Assembly: GCA_038380435.1 (NCBI GenBank) | Contig: JAWZYU010000019.1 | Coordinates: forward strand, 28,607,801-28,671,800 | Direction: 5' to 3' | DNA from: Ryuthela nishihirai | Taxonomy: Eukaryota > Arthropoda > Arachnida > Araneae > Heptathelidae | DNA: 64,000 nt | Part shown: positions 23,243 through 35,274 of the stretch, piece by piece | How the letters are laid out: each line of letters begins with the position of its first letter | Numbering within the stretch: position 1 is the first letter of the stretch | Translations under genes and position numbers: made by a program | The notes under the pieces: model-generated | What the model was told of the DNA's origin: nothing | The model's database searches: none | The model's input: the letters and a program-made list of their open reading frames with translations, nothing else

Positions 23243-24062
23243 TTGAACTCTGAGTGGGACTTTTGTGCATACAACTGACTATATGGCCAAGTCACAAGCA
23301 ACTCAAGGGTTCAAAACGTGAAAGGGAAAAGTGATTAACTGAACTGTTGTTAGAAAACAGACGGAAGGCTACCACCAATTCCACTGTATTCTTACACTCT
23401 ATCCATTTTATCCTCTCTATCCAATCCACTCTATTCTTTACAAGCAGAGTATATGGCACTCCTATACATGGAGCCACGTCTTAACGTTCGATCTATGGTT
23501 CGATCTACATATCTTAACGTTCGATCTACCTTTCCAAGTCCATCGGCATCGGTGTCTTCTTACTGAAGGTAGGAGATAGACAGAGGATTATCAGAGAAAA
23601 TCTCGATGACGACACAATTGGAAAATTGTATCTAAGTGGCCCCGTGTGTCTTAAGTAGCTCTGGTCAGGTGTATCTAGTTTTCCCCTTCTATCTAAGTAC
23701 ATCTGCTCAGGTGTATGTAGGTGGCCCCTGTCTATTTAAGTCCCTCTGATGAGGTACATCTAAATGGACCTGTGTTGCAGGCCACCTAGATAGGTGTTAA
23801 TACTCAGGGCCATCTAGATACACCTGACCAAAGTATATCTAGATGATCCTATGTATCTAAGTAGCTCTGGTCAGGTATATCTAGGTGATCCTGTGTATCT
23901 AGTAGCTCTGGTCAGGTATATCTAAGTGTCCCTGTGTATCTAAGTGGCCCTGTGTATCTAAGTAGCTCCAGTTAGGTGTATCTAGGTGGCCCTGTGTATC
24001 CTGTCGCTTTGGTCAGATGTATCTAGCTAGCCCAGGTCTGTCTTACCACCGACTGAGCCAAC
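23243..24062 (-). mobile_element. Decayed SINE1 expanded by an internal minisatellite
   Basis: The tail and body lie at 23243-23625 (TTGAACTCTGAGTGGGAC, then CATCGGTGTCTTCTTACTG). The head end ACCGACTGAGCCAACAT lies at about 24041-24058, after a 400-bp degenerate tandem array. Confidence 0.65.
23636..24030. repeat. Degenerate minisatellite, about 42-bp unit, with an inverted block
   Basis: Units of the form GTATCTAAGTAGCTCTGGTC plus AGGTGTATCTAGGTGGCCCT recur many times. The segment at about 23780-23835 carries the unit in reverse complement (GGCCACCTAGATAGGTG, TAGATACACCTGACC). Confidence 0.8.
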
Positions 24063-24292
24063 ATCTTCTCTAATTATTTCAGAATCGAATTCTAACGTTA
24101 TTTAAATTGTTTTTTACTATTTCTTCCCTAATATCTAAAGTGTTCTAAATCATTAGTTCTCGAATACTCTTTCAAAAGTTTTTAAAAGTTGTCTTTACTT
24201 GATGATAATTTGTAATTGGCTATAATTAAAAATCTTTGTTTTTCTACCTCGTTTCTCGACTGATTTATTATCTTTTTTTCTCTTCCCTCTAG

Positions 24293-24471
24293 TGCAAATG
24301 CACTGCGAAGCGACTTCCATGACTGCCATCGTAAAAGTCATTACACCATTTCGAGGCCGACTTTACGCTCTTGGCCACCCTTACGAGTGTTACGCGGTCT
24401 CGGTAAGAACGAATGGCGAAGTTGCACTTACAATGCCCTTACACGGCAGAACCTGTGGGACCAAAAATCTG
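24293..24471 (+). CDS. ZP-domain protein, internal exon a (first part of ZP-N)
   Basis: Internal exon of a zona pellucida (ZP) domain protein, a family of secreted or membrane-anchored proteins that polymerise in apical matrix and cuticle. A pyrimidine-rich tract ending CTCTAG precedes it and the donor is CTG|GTAAGT. It enters with two bases of a split codon and leaves in phase 0. The 59 full codons begin QMHCEATSM and contain PFRGRLYALGHPYECYAV and GRTCGTKNL. These supply three of the four conserved ZP-N cysteines and the hydrophobic strand followed by PF-x-G-x-[IL]-Y-A-x-G-H typical of invertebrate ZP-N modules. The reading continues without a break into 36064. An upstream exon must supply one base and the N-terminus; it was not found. 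The exact family member (dusky-like, cuticlin-like, nompA/trynity-like) cannot be decided from this part. Confidence 0.9.
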
Positions 24472-24938
24472 GTAAGTACATTTTAGTAGAATTTTTTTTT
24501 TGCGTTCGTTACGTCTAATAAGTGGATAAAATAAAGTTCAATAAATATTGACTACAGATAACCTTCTAAAACGGTGAAAAGTCTATGAATTTTTGTATTA
24601 ATATGAAATAATAATAGGTAAATGTATGAATATGTAACATGCATATATTATCATTTTATATATAAATTTTGTAATCAGTATTGATATTTTAATAATGTAT
24701 TTAATTATTATTTGAACTTCATTACTGTAAAATTTAGGAGAAAAGCGTTTGTTGTATTTCAAATATCAGAGATCATAAACAGACGAAATAGAGCACCGGG
24801 CTTTTTGTAAGTCCTTATCACCTCCATCTGAAGTGTGCCTGTGTCATTGAAGTTAAAATGTGAAGAGGTATAAGCTGAAAATAATCAGAGCCCTAGTGTT
24901 ATTTCTTCATTTTCAAGAACAACTAGAAAAAAATATCG

Positions 24939-27826
24939 CTAGAATTGATTGGATACCAGGACGGATCTGCTTCTTAAACTTTTGCTGGCAGAGGTGATCG
25001 TACTTAGCAGCTGCTGAAATGAGAAGATTCTGATGTTCCATAGCATTTTCAAAAAATTGAATTGTAGCATCTCTATTGCAGTCCCGAACAGAAAGGATAT
25101 AAAGATCCCTTTGGATGATGGAATTACGCACAAACCAGGGTGCGCAGACAATCTGTCACATGATCTTTTCTGTAAAGTTTGAATTTTTTGTATTTTAGTT
25201 CTTTCACAGTAGCCACAAGATGGAGATGCATATAGGAGAATAGGGCGAATAACCATCTTGTTTGGCAATGACAGCGTTGATTTCCCGGCAAAAAGGGATA
25301 TCAATTTAGTGTGTACTACTTTTGCTTTGCAGATACTTTTTCTTACATTATGCGTCCAGTCAAGCTTTTTGTGCAACGTGACTTCAAGATAAGTAGTAGC
25401 GTCTATCGAGACGATTTGTTTATCAAAAATTTCCAAATTCAAAACATGGTGTAACCTTTTGTGTGTAAAGATCATGGCAACACTTTTATCAGCATTTATC
25501 TTTGTCCTCCAATTCGTACACCACGTCTCAAATTCTTTAAGCATAGTTTGCACTCTACGTAAAGCAAAATCATGTGAAATAGTGGAAGTCAGAAAAGCAG
25601 TGTCATCTGCGTACATGACAGTTTTAACAGTAGGGATTTTTCGAATATCAGCAACATACAGTATATGTTGAAGAGGGTTGGACCTAGGACAGAGCCTTGT
25701 GGTACTCCTGGAAAAATGGAATAGGTTTTTGAGTAGTCATTGCCAACTCGAACTTTAAATTTCCTATTTGCGAGATAGCTCTGTATTGGATGAATCAGTT
25801 CGGAATGAAACTTGAATTTGATAAGCTTGCAGATAATACCTTTGGTCAAAACCCTATCGAAAGTTTTTGCGATATTCAGGAAAACGACAGTGGTGAATTC
25901 CTTCTTGTTCCTGGTTTCAGAAACCGCCTCAACGACACGTAGCACCTGATGCACGGTTGAGTGCTTTCTTTTGAATCCGAACTGTTCCGAAGGAATGACA
26001 ACTGAGTCTTCGAGGTATGCCTCAATCCTGTTTAACATAATATTTTCATATATTTTACCCATGCAGGACAGAAGACTGATGGGTTTATAATTTTGAGGAA
26101 ATAGAGGCCGTCCCGTGGCCGAGTGGTTAGCGCGCTTGGCTAGTGATCTACGGGACCTGGGTTCGAGCCCCGGGTAAGGCATGGATGTTCGTGTTGTTTT
26201 CTGCTGAGGTCCTGCCATCCTCTCAGATCTTCTACTGTGGCATATAAACTGACAGGCTTCTGTCAGACCTCTGTGGCAAGCAGCTGCTTGAGGGGTATTT
26301 ATTTTATTTGTTTTTAGAGGGTCATTGCCACTTTTAGGAAGCATGGTAACGATCGCCAATTTCCAAATATCTGGAAAATAGTTCAGTCTAAGAACTTTGT
26401 TAATTATGCAGAGCAGAAGCATAAGAGCCTTTTTGGGAAGTTTCCTTAAAACTGTATTGCTGATTTTATCCCATCCAGTAGCTTTTGCGGTTTTTAACTT
26501 GGAGATAATTCCATGTAGTTCAGAATAGGAAGCTAACTTGAGACTCGAGTTGTGCTGCTGAGTGTTAAAATCTCGCAACTGTTTTATTAGTGGAAGAGAT
26601 GAAATCCTCGTCGTAGGGTTCATCATTTATAATAAATTTTGTTTCTAAACAGGAGCTTTGTTTTTATTATCGTAGACTAATCCATTTTCTCTATGGAGAA
26701 CAGAAATATGCCTGTTTCTTACTTTAAGAGCTGAGATCATTTTCCAGAGTGAACCGTGTTGTGGATTAAACGGGCTAAGCTTAGCCGCCCAGCAATCATT
26801 CCGAAATTCTTGAAAGCTCTTCCTGAGTGCACTATGCTTTTAATTGTAGTTGTCCTTGTCATGAGGACCCCACGTCCTCTGCCAGATTTTCCTGGTCTTA
26901 TTTTTTTCGTTAATTTGTTTCTTGATATCGGGTGGACGTTTTTCAGGTTTGAGTTCCTTTTTATGCACAGTGGTTGATTTTTGAAGTGCGTCTTGAATTG
27001 CTCCATCGAGATTTGTAATTTCAGCATCTAGATTTACGTGTTTGACTTTTTTTGAGTGTACCAGGGACTATTAAGAATAATACGAAATCTGTCCCAGTTT
27101 ACTTTGTTGCAAGTGGGAAGCTCCCGTATTCCCTGCAAGTCTAATTTGAGCAAAACCGGATTGTGATCTGATGACAGTTTATTTAAACTTGCAGATTGTG
27201 GTTAAGAAAGAAATTTTTATGAAGAACAATGTCCAGCACATCTGGTCTAAAATGACTGACATGGTAAAGTAAGTTCGGGCCTGTGGTGCATCCACTATTA
27301 CACCATTTTTAGCGGAGTAGCTAAAAAATAATCTAACGTTTGCCTTTGATCTTTTGCTATGCCAGCTGGTATGCTTCGAATTTAAATCCCCAGCCACAAG
27401 AGTTGGGAAATTATTTTAAAAGATGTACTTGAGGGGGTATTTTTTATCCATATCTGCAGTGTAGAGAAGAGCATTTAAGGTTTGTTCTCACTTATTAGCA
27501 GAATATGCCCATATTGTGGATCTTCAAGACAAACTGTTGTAGCTTCCAGAGTGACAAGGTTGCCAAGACGAAATTCACGATGCATGAGATATCTTCTGAT
27601 AAGAACAGCCGTTCCTCCTCCTTTGTTGTGGAGTCGGTCGATCCGACAGATTACAAAATGTTTGAATTTTTAGCGACTCCCCAGGTTTCAAGTGTGTTTC
27701 GCCAATAAGTGCGATATCAATGTTGTATTCAAACAGGAAATGCTTCAGTTCTTCGAGGTCTTGTTTAACCCCGTTGGCATTCCAGTAAACAACCGAAAGT
27801 TGTCTCCCATTTGAATTATTGGCCAT
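24939..27826 (-). pseudogene. LINE ORF2 remnant: endonuclease + reverse transcriptase
   Basis: The reading begins MANNSNGRQLSVVYWNANG, the start of an apurinic-type endonuclease with its asparagine, and continues to IALIGETHL (catalytic glutamate). After a frameshift near 27.65 kb, GDLNSKHTSWHS (about 27.4 kb) gives the D-x-N of the endonuclease. The reverse transcriptase runs from about 26626 to 25590 and holds KPISLLSCMGKIYE, a FGFKRKHST block and PGVPQGSVLGP. YADD lies in another frame at about 25610. Motif A reads FLNIAKTFDRV, with asparagine where the first catalytic aspartate is expected. The C-terminal part contains RPILLYASP. The coding is interrupted by a SINE2 and several frameshifts, so it is a pseudogene. 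Confidence 0.85.
26108..26314 (+). mobile_element. SINE2 copy inserted in the LINE reverse transcriptase
   Basis: The head is CCCGTGGCCGAGTGGTTAGC with B-box-like GGTTCGAGCCC. The body contains CTGACAGGCTTCTGTCAGAC and the tail is TATTTATTTTATTTG. The 6-bp duplication TAGAGG lies at 26102-26107 and 26315-26320. Confidence 0.9.
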
Positions 27827-28029
27827 GATTCGAACAAATATTATCGATATATTCAACCACTTTCAATACAATGGCACATTTGTCTGAATTCGTCTTCGCA
27901 GATTTAAAATCAAAGATAATCGTGTTAATGAATTTAAAAAAGTTCTGTGAAACTAAAATCATCGAACAATTTCCTTTGCAGCTTCTAAAAATTTTAAGTC
28001 ATGACTTGTTGCTGTGCTGGTGATAGAAG

Positions 28030-29370
28030 TACTTTTTGCCGTAAAACCTTTGGAAACATATTTGCCAGTTTGTTTGCCTTTCGTTGTTGCTCTAGAAACA
28101 GAACCTTGTTGAGTAGTGGAATACATTTTATCTGGTCTGAAAGTTGGAACAGAGATTGTTGGCTTAGATTGTGGAATGTTCAGTCTGATATATCACAGCC
28201 TTAGCATAGGATTTTCCGGGCTCTACATTATTAATTTGTTTAGAAGGTCAAGATTGTTTCTTCTCACGTATTTTATTTTTTGTACTGTCTTCCTCGGGAC
28301 CAGGTTTAGGGAAGGCAAGGCATCCTTTATATTTCGCAGTATGTGAACCTCCACATTCTCTCAGTTAGGGTCTCCATCTTTCGGATCCCTATTCCACGGA
28401 GTCGTAATATGATGACCAGCGCATTTCACACATCTTGGCTCATTGAAGCAGCAGGATTGCGTGTGGAAGTAACGCTGACATCTGTGACACTGTGACGGAC
28501 CACCTTTCTTTTTTGTAGGATTCAACTACAATTTTCAGACTGAACAGGAAAAAAATATTGAAGATTTCCTTCCCTTCTTTACTGTTTTCAGTTTCAACAA
28601 AGTAGATTGGTAGCAATGTCTTTTTGTCTCTTTTAGTGAATTGTGTGATTTTTAGTACACAATTCACTAAATTCTGCTGATTAGTTCCTGCTTAATATCT
28701 TGAAGAGGAGTATCACTGGTTAGGTTTTTAATAAAAACCTTCGAAGTTTTCTCATCCATTAACTTGTAGGTATAAAATCCTACAATGCTTTCTTCAAGAA
28801 TTATGCTAAACTTTCGAAATCTTCAATACAGGTGGTTTCAACCTTGATGGTCTCGCCGGATATTTTAGCATGGAAGTTTCCTACAGCTCTTTCAAGAAAA
28901 GTTTTATTTTGCTTAATCCCGTTATTTTTGTTACGGATTATAAGCGGCGGAATTTTGACAGAAGTTGGCTTATCCTGCCTAAGAGCATTTTCTCCTGTTG
29001 TCTGTGGGTTTTTTTTCCATGTCATTAATATTTTGGTTTTCAGAATCAGTATCGTTTTCAATTTGTGCTAGCCAATCAAATCTTCCTTTGGAGGAAATGT
29101 TTTCCTGTTCGGGTTCAGAGGACCTTCTCCTCTTCATTGATTTTTTTTACTAGTAACTGTTTTAAAACCATCATTTTGTGACTGTAAGTAATGAGTTTCT
29201 ACAGAATTCTGGAGATCATACCGATGATCAAATTCCATATAAGTGACCTGCAAGTTCATGCTATTCAAACTTCTAATTTCAAAGTCATCAAGTCCTGCAG
29301 ATTTATTTCTAAGCAAAAGATCTGCAATACCCTGCTTAAGTGTCTTAATCTTTACTAGATTATCCGCCAT
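28030..29370 (-). pseudogene. LINE ORF1 remnant: gag-like protein with zinc knuckles
   Basis: Read on the minus strand from an ATG at 29370 (MADNLVKIKTLKQGI), this region keeps the layout of Jockey-type ORF1. A polar N-terminus is followed by an FIKNLTSDTPLQDIKQEL block near 28.7 kb, like the domain that precedes the zinc fingers in arthropod gag-like proteins. Cysteine/histidine-rich zinc-knuckle traces then lie at about 28.5-28.3 kb across changing frames. Several stops and frameshifts make it non-functional. It lies directly upstream of ORF2 in the same orientation. Confidence 0.7.
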
Positions 29371-30084
29371 TTTTGTGCGCAACTGTAAAATTACCCAGCA
29401 AAGACACTCCACATTGAACCACATAGGATGACATCAAAACTATCAAAAAGAAAACTAAACTCTCCAAATTGGTATCTTCTTTCTACCGTTCGCTTCCGAA
29501 CTCGATGGAGTTGGCGCGAAATTAAAAAGATTGCCGTCAATCCATTCCCGCCAAACTAGTAACGGTTTTCTCATTCAACTCCACATTTTCGCCGTGTTAT
29601 ACTTTATTCCCCGTAAAATCTTGAAATTTACTTTGTATAAAAAATTACTGGTAGTTTATATATATAAGAAAGATAAATATAAATGATTTAGTACATTTAT
29701 CAACGATTTTTAAATAATACAATGCATTTTGCTATCTCCCATGATAAAGAAGTGCTCAAAATTATACATTTATCTTTTTATACAAATACCATTAATTTAA
29801 ATTTTAATTGTATTTTCTTCAAAGATCGTAAAAAATTTAAAATAATACAACTACATTTCAGTGCTGATATTACAATTAAATTTCTACTGCGTTTTAAAAG
29901 AAAACATACAGTTAAGAAAAAAAATATATATATAATTGTCCCCAAATAATTATACATTTTAATCTGTTGTGCTAGAAAATATTTCGTTTAGATACCAGTT
30001 TTTATTTACTGCTGAAGGAGAGAAAAATTAAATTGACGAAAGAGTAATATTAGTGTTTTGACAAAAAAGTTTTGCCAATGTACA

Positions 30085-30378
30085 AATCCATAGAGGCAGG
30101 AACTCGTGATCTGGCCTTGATGAGAGAGATGACACCGACGGACTTGGGCAATTTGTTGTCCTGCGAATGGGACATTAAGCAGTGACTCCAAGAGCAGGAG
30201 AGCCATACTCTGTGGGTGTTAAAGAACCCCCTACATGGCCTCCATGAAAACTTCCATTTCTTTTCTAAAATCTATCCAGTGGGTCCCTATCCAACTCTGA
30301 GCCTTTGAAGTCCTTGTGACCTGGCCATTTAGCCCATTGGGTGCACAAAAGACCACTCAGGTAAAAAACATTCCAACC
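30085..30378 (+). mobile_element. Decayed SINE1 copy
   Basis: GGACTTGGGCAATTTG, GGAGAGCCATACTCTGTG and GTGACCTGGCCATTTAGCCC are recognisable. The head is decayed. Confidence 0.8.
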
Positions 30379-32052
30379 CACATAGTTTTCTCGAATTCAA
30401 GAAAATGAATTTATAATTTTTTCTTTTTTGCTTTCCATTAAATTTTGCACAAACTTTTGATGAAAAAGGAAACACTTCTTTTAACGTCAGTAATTTATGG
30501 TACATTTGTTGTTTTTTGTTTGCTTGCAGTTCCAAGTAGTTTTCGACTTTATAAACAACCTCTTCCTTTTAACAGTCACCTCATATATCGTTCTCTGGCT
30601 ATGTTCGCTCTTCCTTTGTATAACAACCAGCTGGATATGACTGGAATCATTCATAAATCCGAACGCGCATGATAAGCAAACCTCTAAACAGATCAACATC
30701 CATTTCAGCTTCTGAATTTCTCTTTTATGTGAAGCGAATACCAATCCTTCAGTGAATACAAGTTCCATCTGTGATGGTGGATCTTTTCATGCAGAGAATG
30801 GGAACGAAGGGGAGAAAACGAATCTACATCTTTTTCCACGGGAGGAATACAAATGATCCTCGATTAAGGATGCCCGTGAACTATGACATACGATTCACGA
30901 AGGTCAAGTGTAGCTGCCGTCACGTTAATAACAGTGGTGAAAGATGGTTAGGCAGGTCCCGGCTGATAAGTTGGAGTGAGTGATGGGCGCACATCGGACA
31001 GGTGAGAAGAAAAAGAAGGCGCGAGACGAAAGTGTGCACGTGGGGGCGGAAGATGAGGAGCACGCCGCATCCCTACGGGCATCCAATTGTAATTCGAATC
31101 ACACATTGAGGGATTTTAAGCCTGGAGGTTGTTATTAATTGCCATCATTGGAAGAACATCGATCTCCAAAGAGTTAACTTTGTTATTTATTATCGTTATT
31201 AATTTTGTTTCGCGTTTTGAGTGTTGATGGTTAAATGGCAAGTGCGTGGTTTTTTGAAGCCAGCTACTCGATAATCTGCCCTGTGGATAGGTATTGTACT
31301 CATTCAATTGCGGGGGTGGGACCATCCATCGACCATGCTACACAGCTCCTGATTATCCAGTTATGGGAGTCAACTGGAAATTCGTAATTGGTATTCGTCG
31401 CCATTCGCCTCGTGTATTAAGAGAACAAGGAAGATCACGAAACTCGTTTCTTGGACATGATGGAATGTTTGTTCCTGATTTAAGGAGCATTCTTTATTTC
31501 CAGGTAAGGAATAAACATCTCCAAGGCATAACTATAGTTCACATTATTATACACTGCTTTACCAAAATAGAGAATTTCTAAATTATGTCAATGAGAATCT
31601 CACTTCGAAGCTCTTTAGCTTTTAAAGTATGCATATAATGTGAAAACGTGATTGAAGGGAAATTAAAGAGCGTAAGCAATTTAAATCTCGATTTTTCCAC
31701 AATGTTCGCTCAGCATTTAAAGAGTTATGGAAGCTGGAATATTTCCCAAAGAATTTACTTTTGAAATTAATTAAAAACTTAAAAAATAACGTTGTTTCAA
31801 ACCATTTAATAAAATAAATGCAGAGTGTAGAAATTTGCATAAAGATTATTTCAATATTAGACAATTATGAATGATTTTTATAAAACAAAATAATTTGTTG
31901 TTAAATATTCCAATTTCCCTAACTCTTTAAATATTGAACGAATATTGTTAAAAATGAGATTTAAATAGATTTGATTGTGATCTTTAATTTACCACCAGTC
32001 AAATTTTTGATCAACTGAATATTTTAGAAATTATTCGTCGCCATTTTATTGC
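30379..32052. other. Stretch without a supported gene
   Basis: The segment at 30760-31100 is more GC-rich than its surroundings. An open frame at about 31294-31506 ends at a donor-like TTCCAG|GTAAGG but does not fit the ZP exons in frame. The remainder is AT-rich and unassigned. Confidence 0.4.
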
Positions 32053-32362
32053 TCGGACTTGGGGAGGATTGGTGTAAAGGGGCCAATTGGACAGCTGTTA
32101 TAAGACAGATGATAACCTCTCGTTAAGACCATCCAGCGTGTTCTTAAACTTGCACAGGGTATGATCTCTTGCCCAGGGGCCACTGCTTTACAAATGGCGG
32201 CCGTCTGATGCCTTTTCAAGTTAATCGGTGTTCTCTTTCTGACCGAGGCAAGGGTGGGAGTTTAACGCAGATACATCTCAACGTTCGTACAGTTGGGACT
32301 CAAAACTGGGACATACAGATTACGAGCCTGGCTCGGTATCGACTGAGCCAACCTCCACCCCT
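32053..32362 (-). mobile_element. SINE1 copy, 3' end missing
   Basis: AATTGGACAGCTGTTATAAG through to TCGACTGAGCCAACCTCC identifies the body and head on the minus strand. Confidence 0.8.
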
Positions 32363-32439
32363 TTCAGTTGGAGTTCAGAGTGTTAATCGATAGAGGGAAA
32401 GTGCACTAACAAAAAGAGTTCTCGCCTTGTTGCATCATT

Positions 32440-32905
32440 CGGCTGCAGTCGCCTGTGACTGCGAAAAATTTGATCGTGGGAGGAATAAAATTGAATGGGA
32501 ACAGTCAAGCCCCGACGGTTGTCGAACATGGCAGCGAAAGATTGATATCGTTGACGCAGTGCCGTACAGAAGTGATGAGCATCAGACCGGTGATTCTCTA
32601 TGCTTCACCCATATGGGCGAATACTACATCCACCAATGTTCGTAAGATTCAGGTCTTACAGAACAAATTTTGAGAATTGCGGTCGATGCCCCCTGGTTTG
32701 TCATTAACAGACAACTCCATAAAGACCTGGGCATCGACCATATGTATATATACACATGCAAAACGCACCTCAAAAAGATATTTTGAGGCTGTAAGCAATA
32801 ATCCCAATGAGATTATTTCTTCTCTGATTCTTTACGATCATACTGTTTTGAACAAGTACAAGAGGCCTAAAATAGTAGCTTTCCCTGAGGAGACCTACCC
32901 GTTTT
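32440..32905 (+). pseudogene. LINE ORF2 3' fragment
   Basis: The plus strand reads RPVILYASPIWANTTST, then VRKIQVLQNKFLRIA-like and DAPWFVINRQLHKDLGI in a shifted frame, and ends KRPKIVAFPEETYPF before a stop. This is the typical C-terminal region after the reverse transcriptase of Jockey-like elements. It is a 5'-truncated piece from a subfamily different from the copy at 24.8-29.6 kb, whose matching block reads RPILLYASPSCGYCERTKIQ. Confidence 0.8.
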
Positions 32906-32944
32906 AGGTTTCTTATAAAATTTATAAGTTTTAGTTGTAACTGT

Positions 32945-33222
32945 TCTAGCGTCGAGATTTATATCCTCTAACCCCCACCGTGCCTTCGATGGGAAAAGGG
33001 ATATTAATGTTCTTAGAAAAAGAAGACTTCTGTCGAATGGGTCGTTAAGACGTTTCCCGTGTGTAGAAGAGCCATACTCTATGCACTTAAAGGACACACT
33101 GATTGGCTGGACGGGAAGCTTCCATCCAGTGAGTCCCCTTTCCATAATTAACTCTGAGCCCTTGGGGTCCTTGTGACCCAGCCATTTTGGTGCACAGAAA
33201 TGCCTCTCAGCAACCCAACGCT
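32945..33222 (+). mobile_element. Decayed SINE1 copy
   Basis: GTCGAGATTTATATCC, GAAGAGCCATACTCTATGCA and GGTCCTTGTGACCCAGCC are recognisable; it ends CAGCAACCCAAC. The tRNA head is missing. Confidence 0.75.
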
Positions 33223-34103
33223 ATTTGTTTCAAATACAATTTCCCAGTATACCTTTTCTGTCTTACTGAAATGGGGTTCGAATAAGATCCAAATTTTCCA
33301 GTTGATTACTTTGCGTACAAGACTGACAGATATACAGACCTGGTTTATTACATGTATAACATTATTCCTTGATCACGCGCTTGCCTAATTCAATACCATC
33401 GTAATGATAGCTACACCAACCATCTCACTCTAAGACATGTCAACTTAACTCAAGTATCAAACCGTCTTAATGACTGCTTCGCTTCCATCAAAGACTCCGC
33501 CTCTTGTAACCAGAAATTCTCTTCATCATTTGCTTTCAGAAGCTGCCACTGGAAGCATGGTCGACGGCGCCCAATGACAACAAAGGTTCCTTCTCAGGAC
33601 AAAGCTCAGTTATTAACAATGAGCGATGGCAATCGATAATGACGTCAATACTTGTTATTGGTCTCCCTATCTCGAAGCCTTGTTGGACGCCACGGTGGCA
33701 TCATCAAACACAGAACACTCAAACTTTGAAGGCAAGACAGAACGAAATTTACTTTTACAAAGACTTCAGCTTATCCCGTCTCAAAAACAAAATGTTCGAT
33801 ATTAGCCTTTAAATGGAACATGCTGAAAGCAATTAAGACATTGAAGAATAAGTTTTCAGTATTTTGAGTGACATCAACATTTGCTGATTAAGTGTATCAT
33901 CTGAAAGTGCTACTATATCCAGCTATCGCTTCTTTTCCGTTTTGTAACCTTTATCATCATAGATTTTTTTTGAATATTTCCCAATGAATCCTTATCATAT
34001 AAATAATTCTCGCTATTCAACTTAAATTTTATTTAATTATTGATAACATCTTTCATTAACTAATAAATTAATTAATGCTGCTCCTCTTTAGGGAAAATAG
34101 CAC
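33223..34103. other. Stretch without a supported gene
   Basis: The part at 33390-33800 has a less AT-rich composition, but no frame or repeat could be assigned. Confidence 0.4.
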
Positions 34104-34259
34104 GACGCATGCCAGAAAATATCTTGCGGCAGTCATATCTCTTCATCAAACCCTTCTCTCTTTCTTTCTCTCATTCTCATCGACGCATCCCAAAAAATAT
34201 CTTGCGGCAGTCATATCTCTTCATCAAACCCTTCTCTCTCTCTTTCTCTAATTCTCATA
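34104..34259 (+). repeat. 78-bp tandem duplication
   Basis: Two copies begin GACGCATGCCAGAAAATATC (34104) and GACGCATCCCAAAAAATATC (34182). Both contain TTGCGGCAGTCATATCTCTT and a CT-rich end. Confidence 0.9.
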
Positions 34260-34989
34260 AATGTGGCAATTCCAGTTTTTTTTTCTTGTTTTTCTTCAAA
34301 CTTTCTTCTCTCTTTCTGTGTATGTGTTAGATGCAATTTAATTAAGTCTTTGGCACGCAATGCATAAAAATTCCGGTTAGGGGGGACAAAAACCAGGTGC
34401 TCATTAAATTAAGTAACATAACACGAGAACGTCACTCTACAAAAGGCACAGAGATGTTAACCTGGAAATGGAAACTGTTAATACAAATGTGAGAAGGATA
34501 CATTTCTCAGAACGCGTTAGCGTGCTAGTGCACAAACTTTGTACTTAACATATATAGGCACACGTAGTTCGCTTCTACGACCAGTTAACACTGCAGAGAT
34601 GAGGGACATCATAATTACATGAATGGATCAAATTTTTCCTGCGCCGCTTGGTACACATTAAAGCTTTCTCTTTTCCAACAACCCCACCTCCTCCCTCTCT
34701 ACCTTCGTTTTCTCTTCCTTCCTTTGAACACATTATATTCATCAACTCCAGGCATAAATGAAAGAGAGAATCAATCTTTTGTTAAGGTCAGATTTTGAAT
34801 AATTATCTTTTTCGTGAAAGAGCTACAAAGGACATAAAAAAAGAAGAAATCAGAATAATAGAGAGATAATTCTTATTACGAAGTCAATTATTTGCTTTCA
34901 ATTAATTGTATTTCAGAAAAAAAAAATGGGGAAGAATGATCCGCCTTCCTTTGTGGAGATTGAATTCACATTGTGGTTACCCCCTGTAA

Positions 34990-35180
34990 TATAATTCTTT
35001 TGCAGCGCAATGGAACTGATTAGCTAAGTCACAACAACCCCAGAGGATCAAAAGAGCGTTTGGAAAGGGAACCACTTGACACTGTTAGGTGTGCGTGGAA
35101 GTATTCCTTGTGTTTCATCAAACGTAATTAGGTAGTGACTGTCGTATAGAGTGGGCCACAGCTTAATGTATCGTCTGTGT
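34990..35180 (-). mobile_element. Very decayed SINE1
   Basis: GCTAAGTCACAACAACCCCA, GAACCACTTGACACTGTTAG and GGGCCACAGCTTAATG match the body order on the minus strand. Divergence is high. Confidence 0.45.
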
Positions 35181-35274
35181 TTTTAAATTCAGCAATGTTC
35201 CTTTTCTTCAATGAAATAGGTTCAGAATCTTTTGAAGAGTACTGGATATTCATTCTTCTCATTGATTACGTCAG

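Larger units (their letters stand above)
24830..29580 (-). mobile_element. Decayed Jockey-like non-LTR retrotransposon (LINE)
   Basis: An almost full-length but dead LINE, antisense to the ZP gene inside its first intron. Read on the minus strand it has a gag-like ORF1 with zinc-knuckle remnants, then ORF2 with an endonuclease, a linker, a reverse transcriptase and a C-terminal region. All parts are broken by frameshifts and stops. A SINE2 copy (26108-26314) is inserted in the reverse transcriptase part. The order of domains and the FxVPQGSVLGP and YADD motifs fit the Jockey group. Both outer ends are approximate, because I could not see a clear TSD or 3' tail. Confidence 0.85.

Noticed and set aside
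31294..31506. Possible extra exon ending at TTCCAG|GTAAGG
   Set aside because: From either AG acceptor tried (before CTCCTGATT or before TTATGGG), the phase-0 frame required between ZP exons a and b meets a stop; the peptide in the open frame resembles no ZP or other domain I know.
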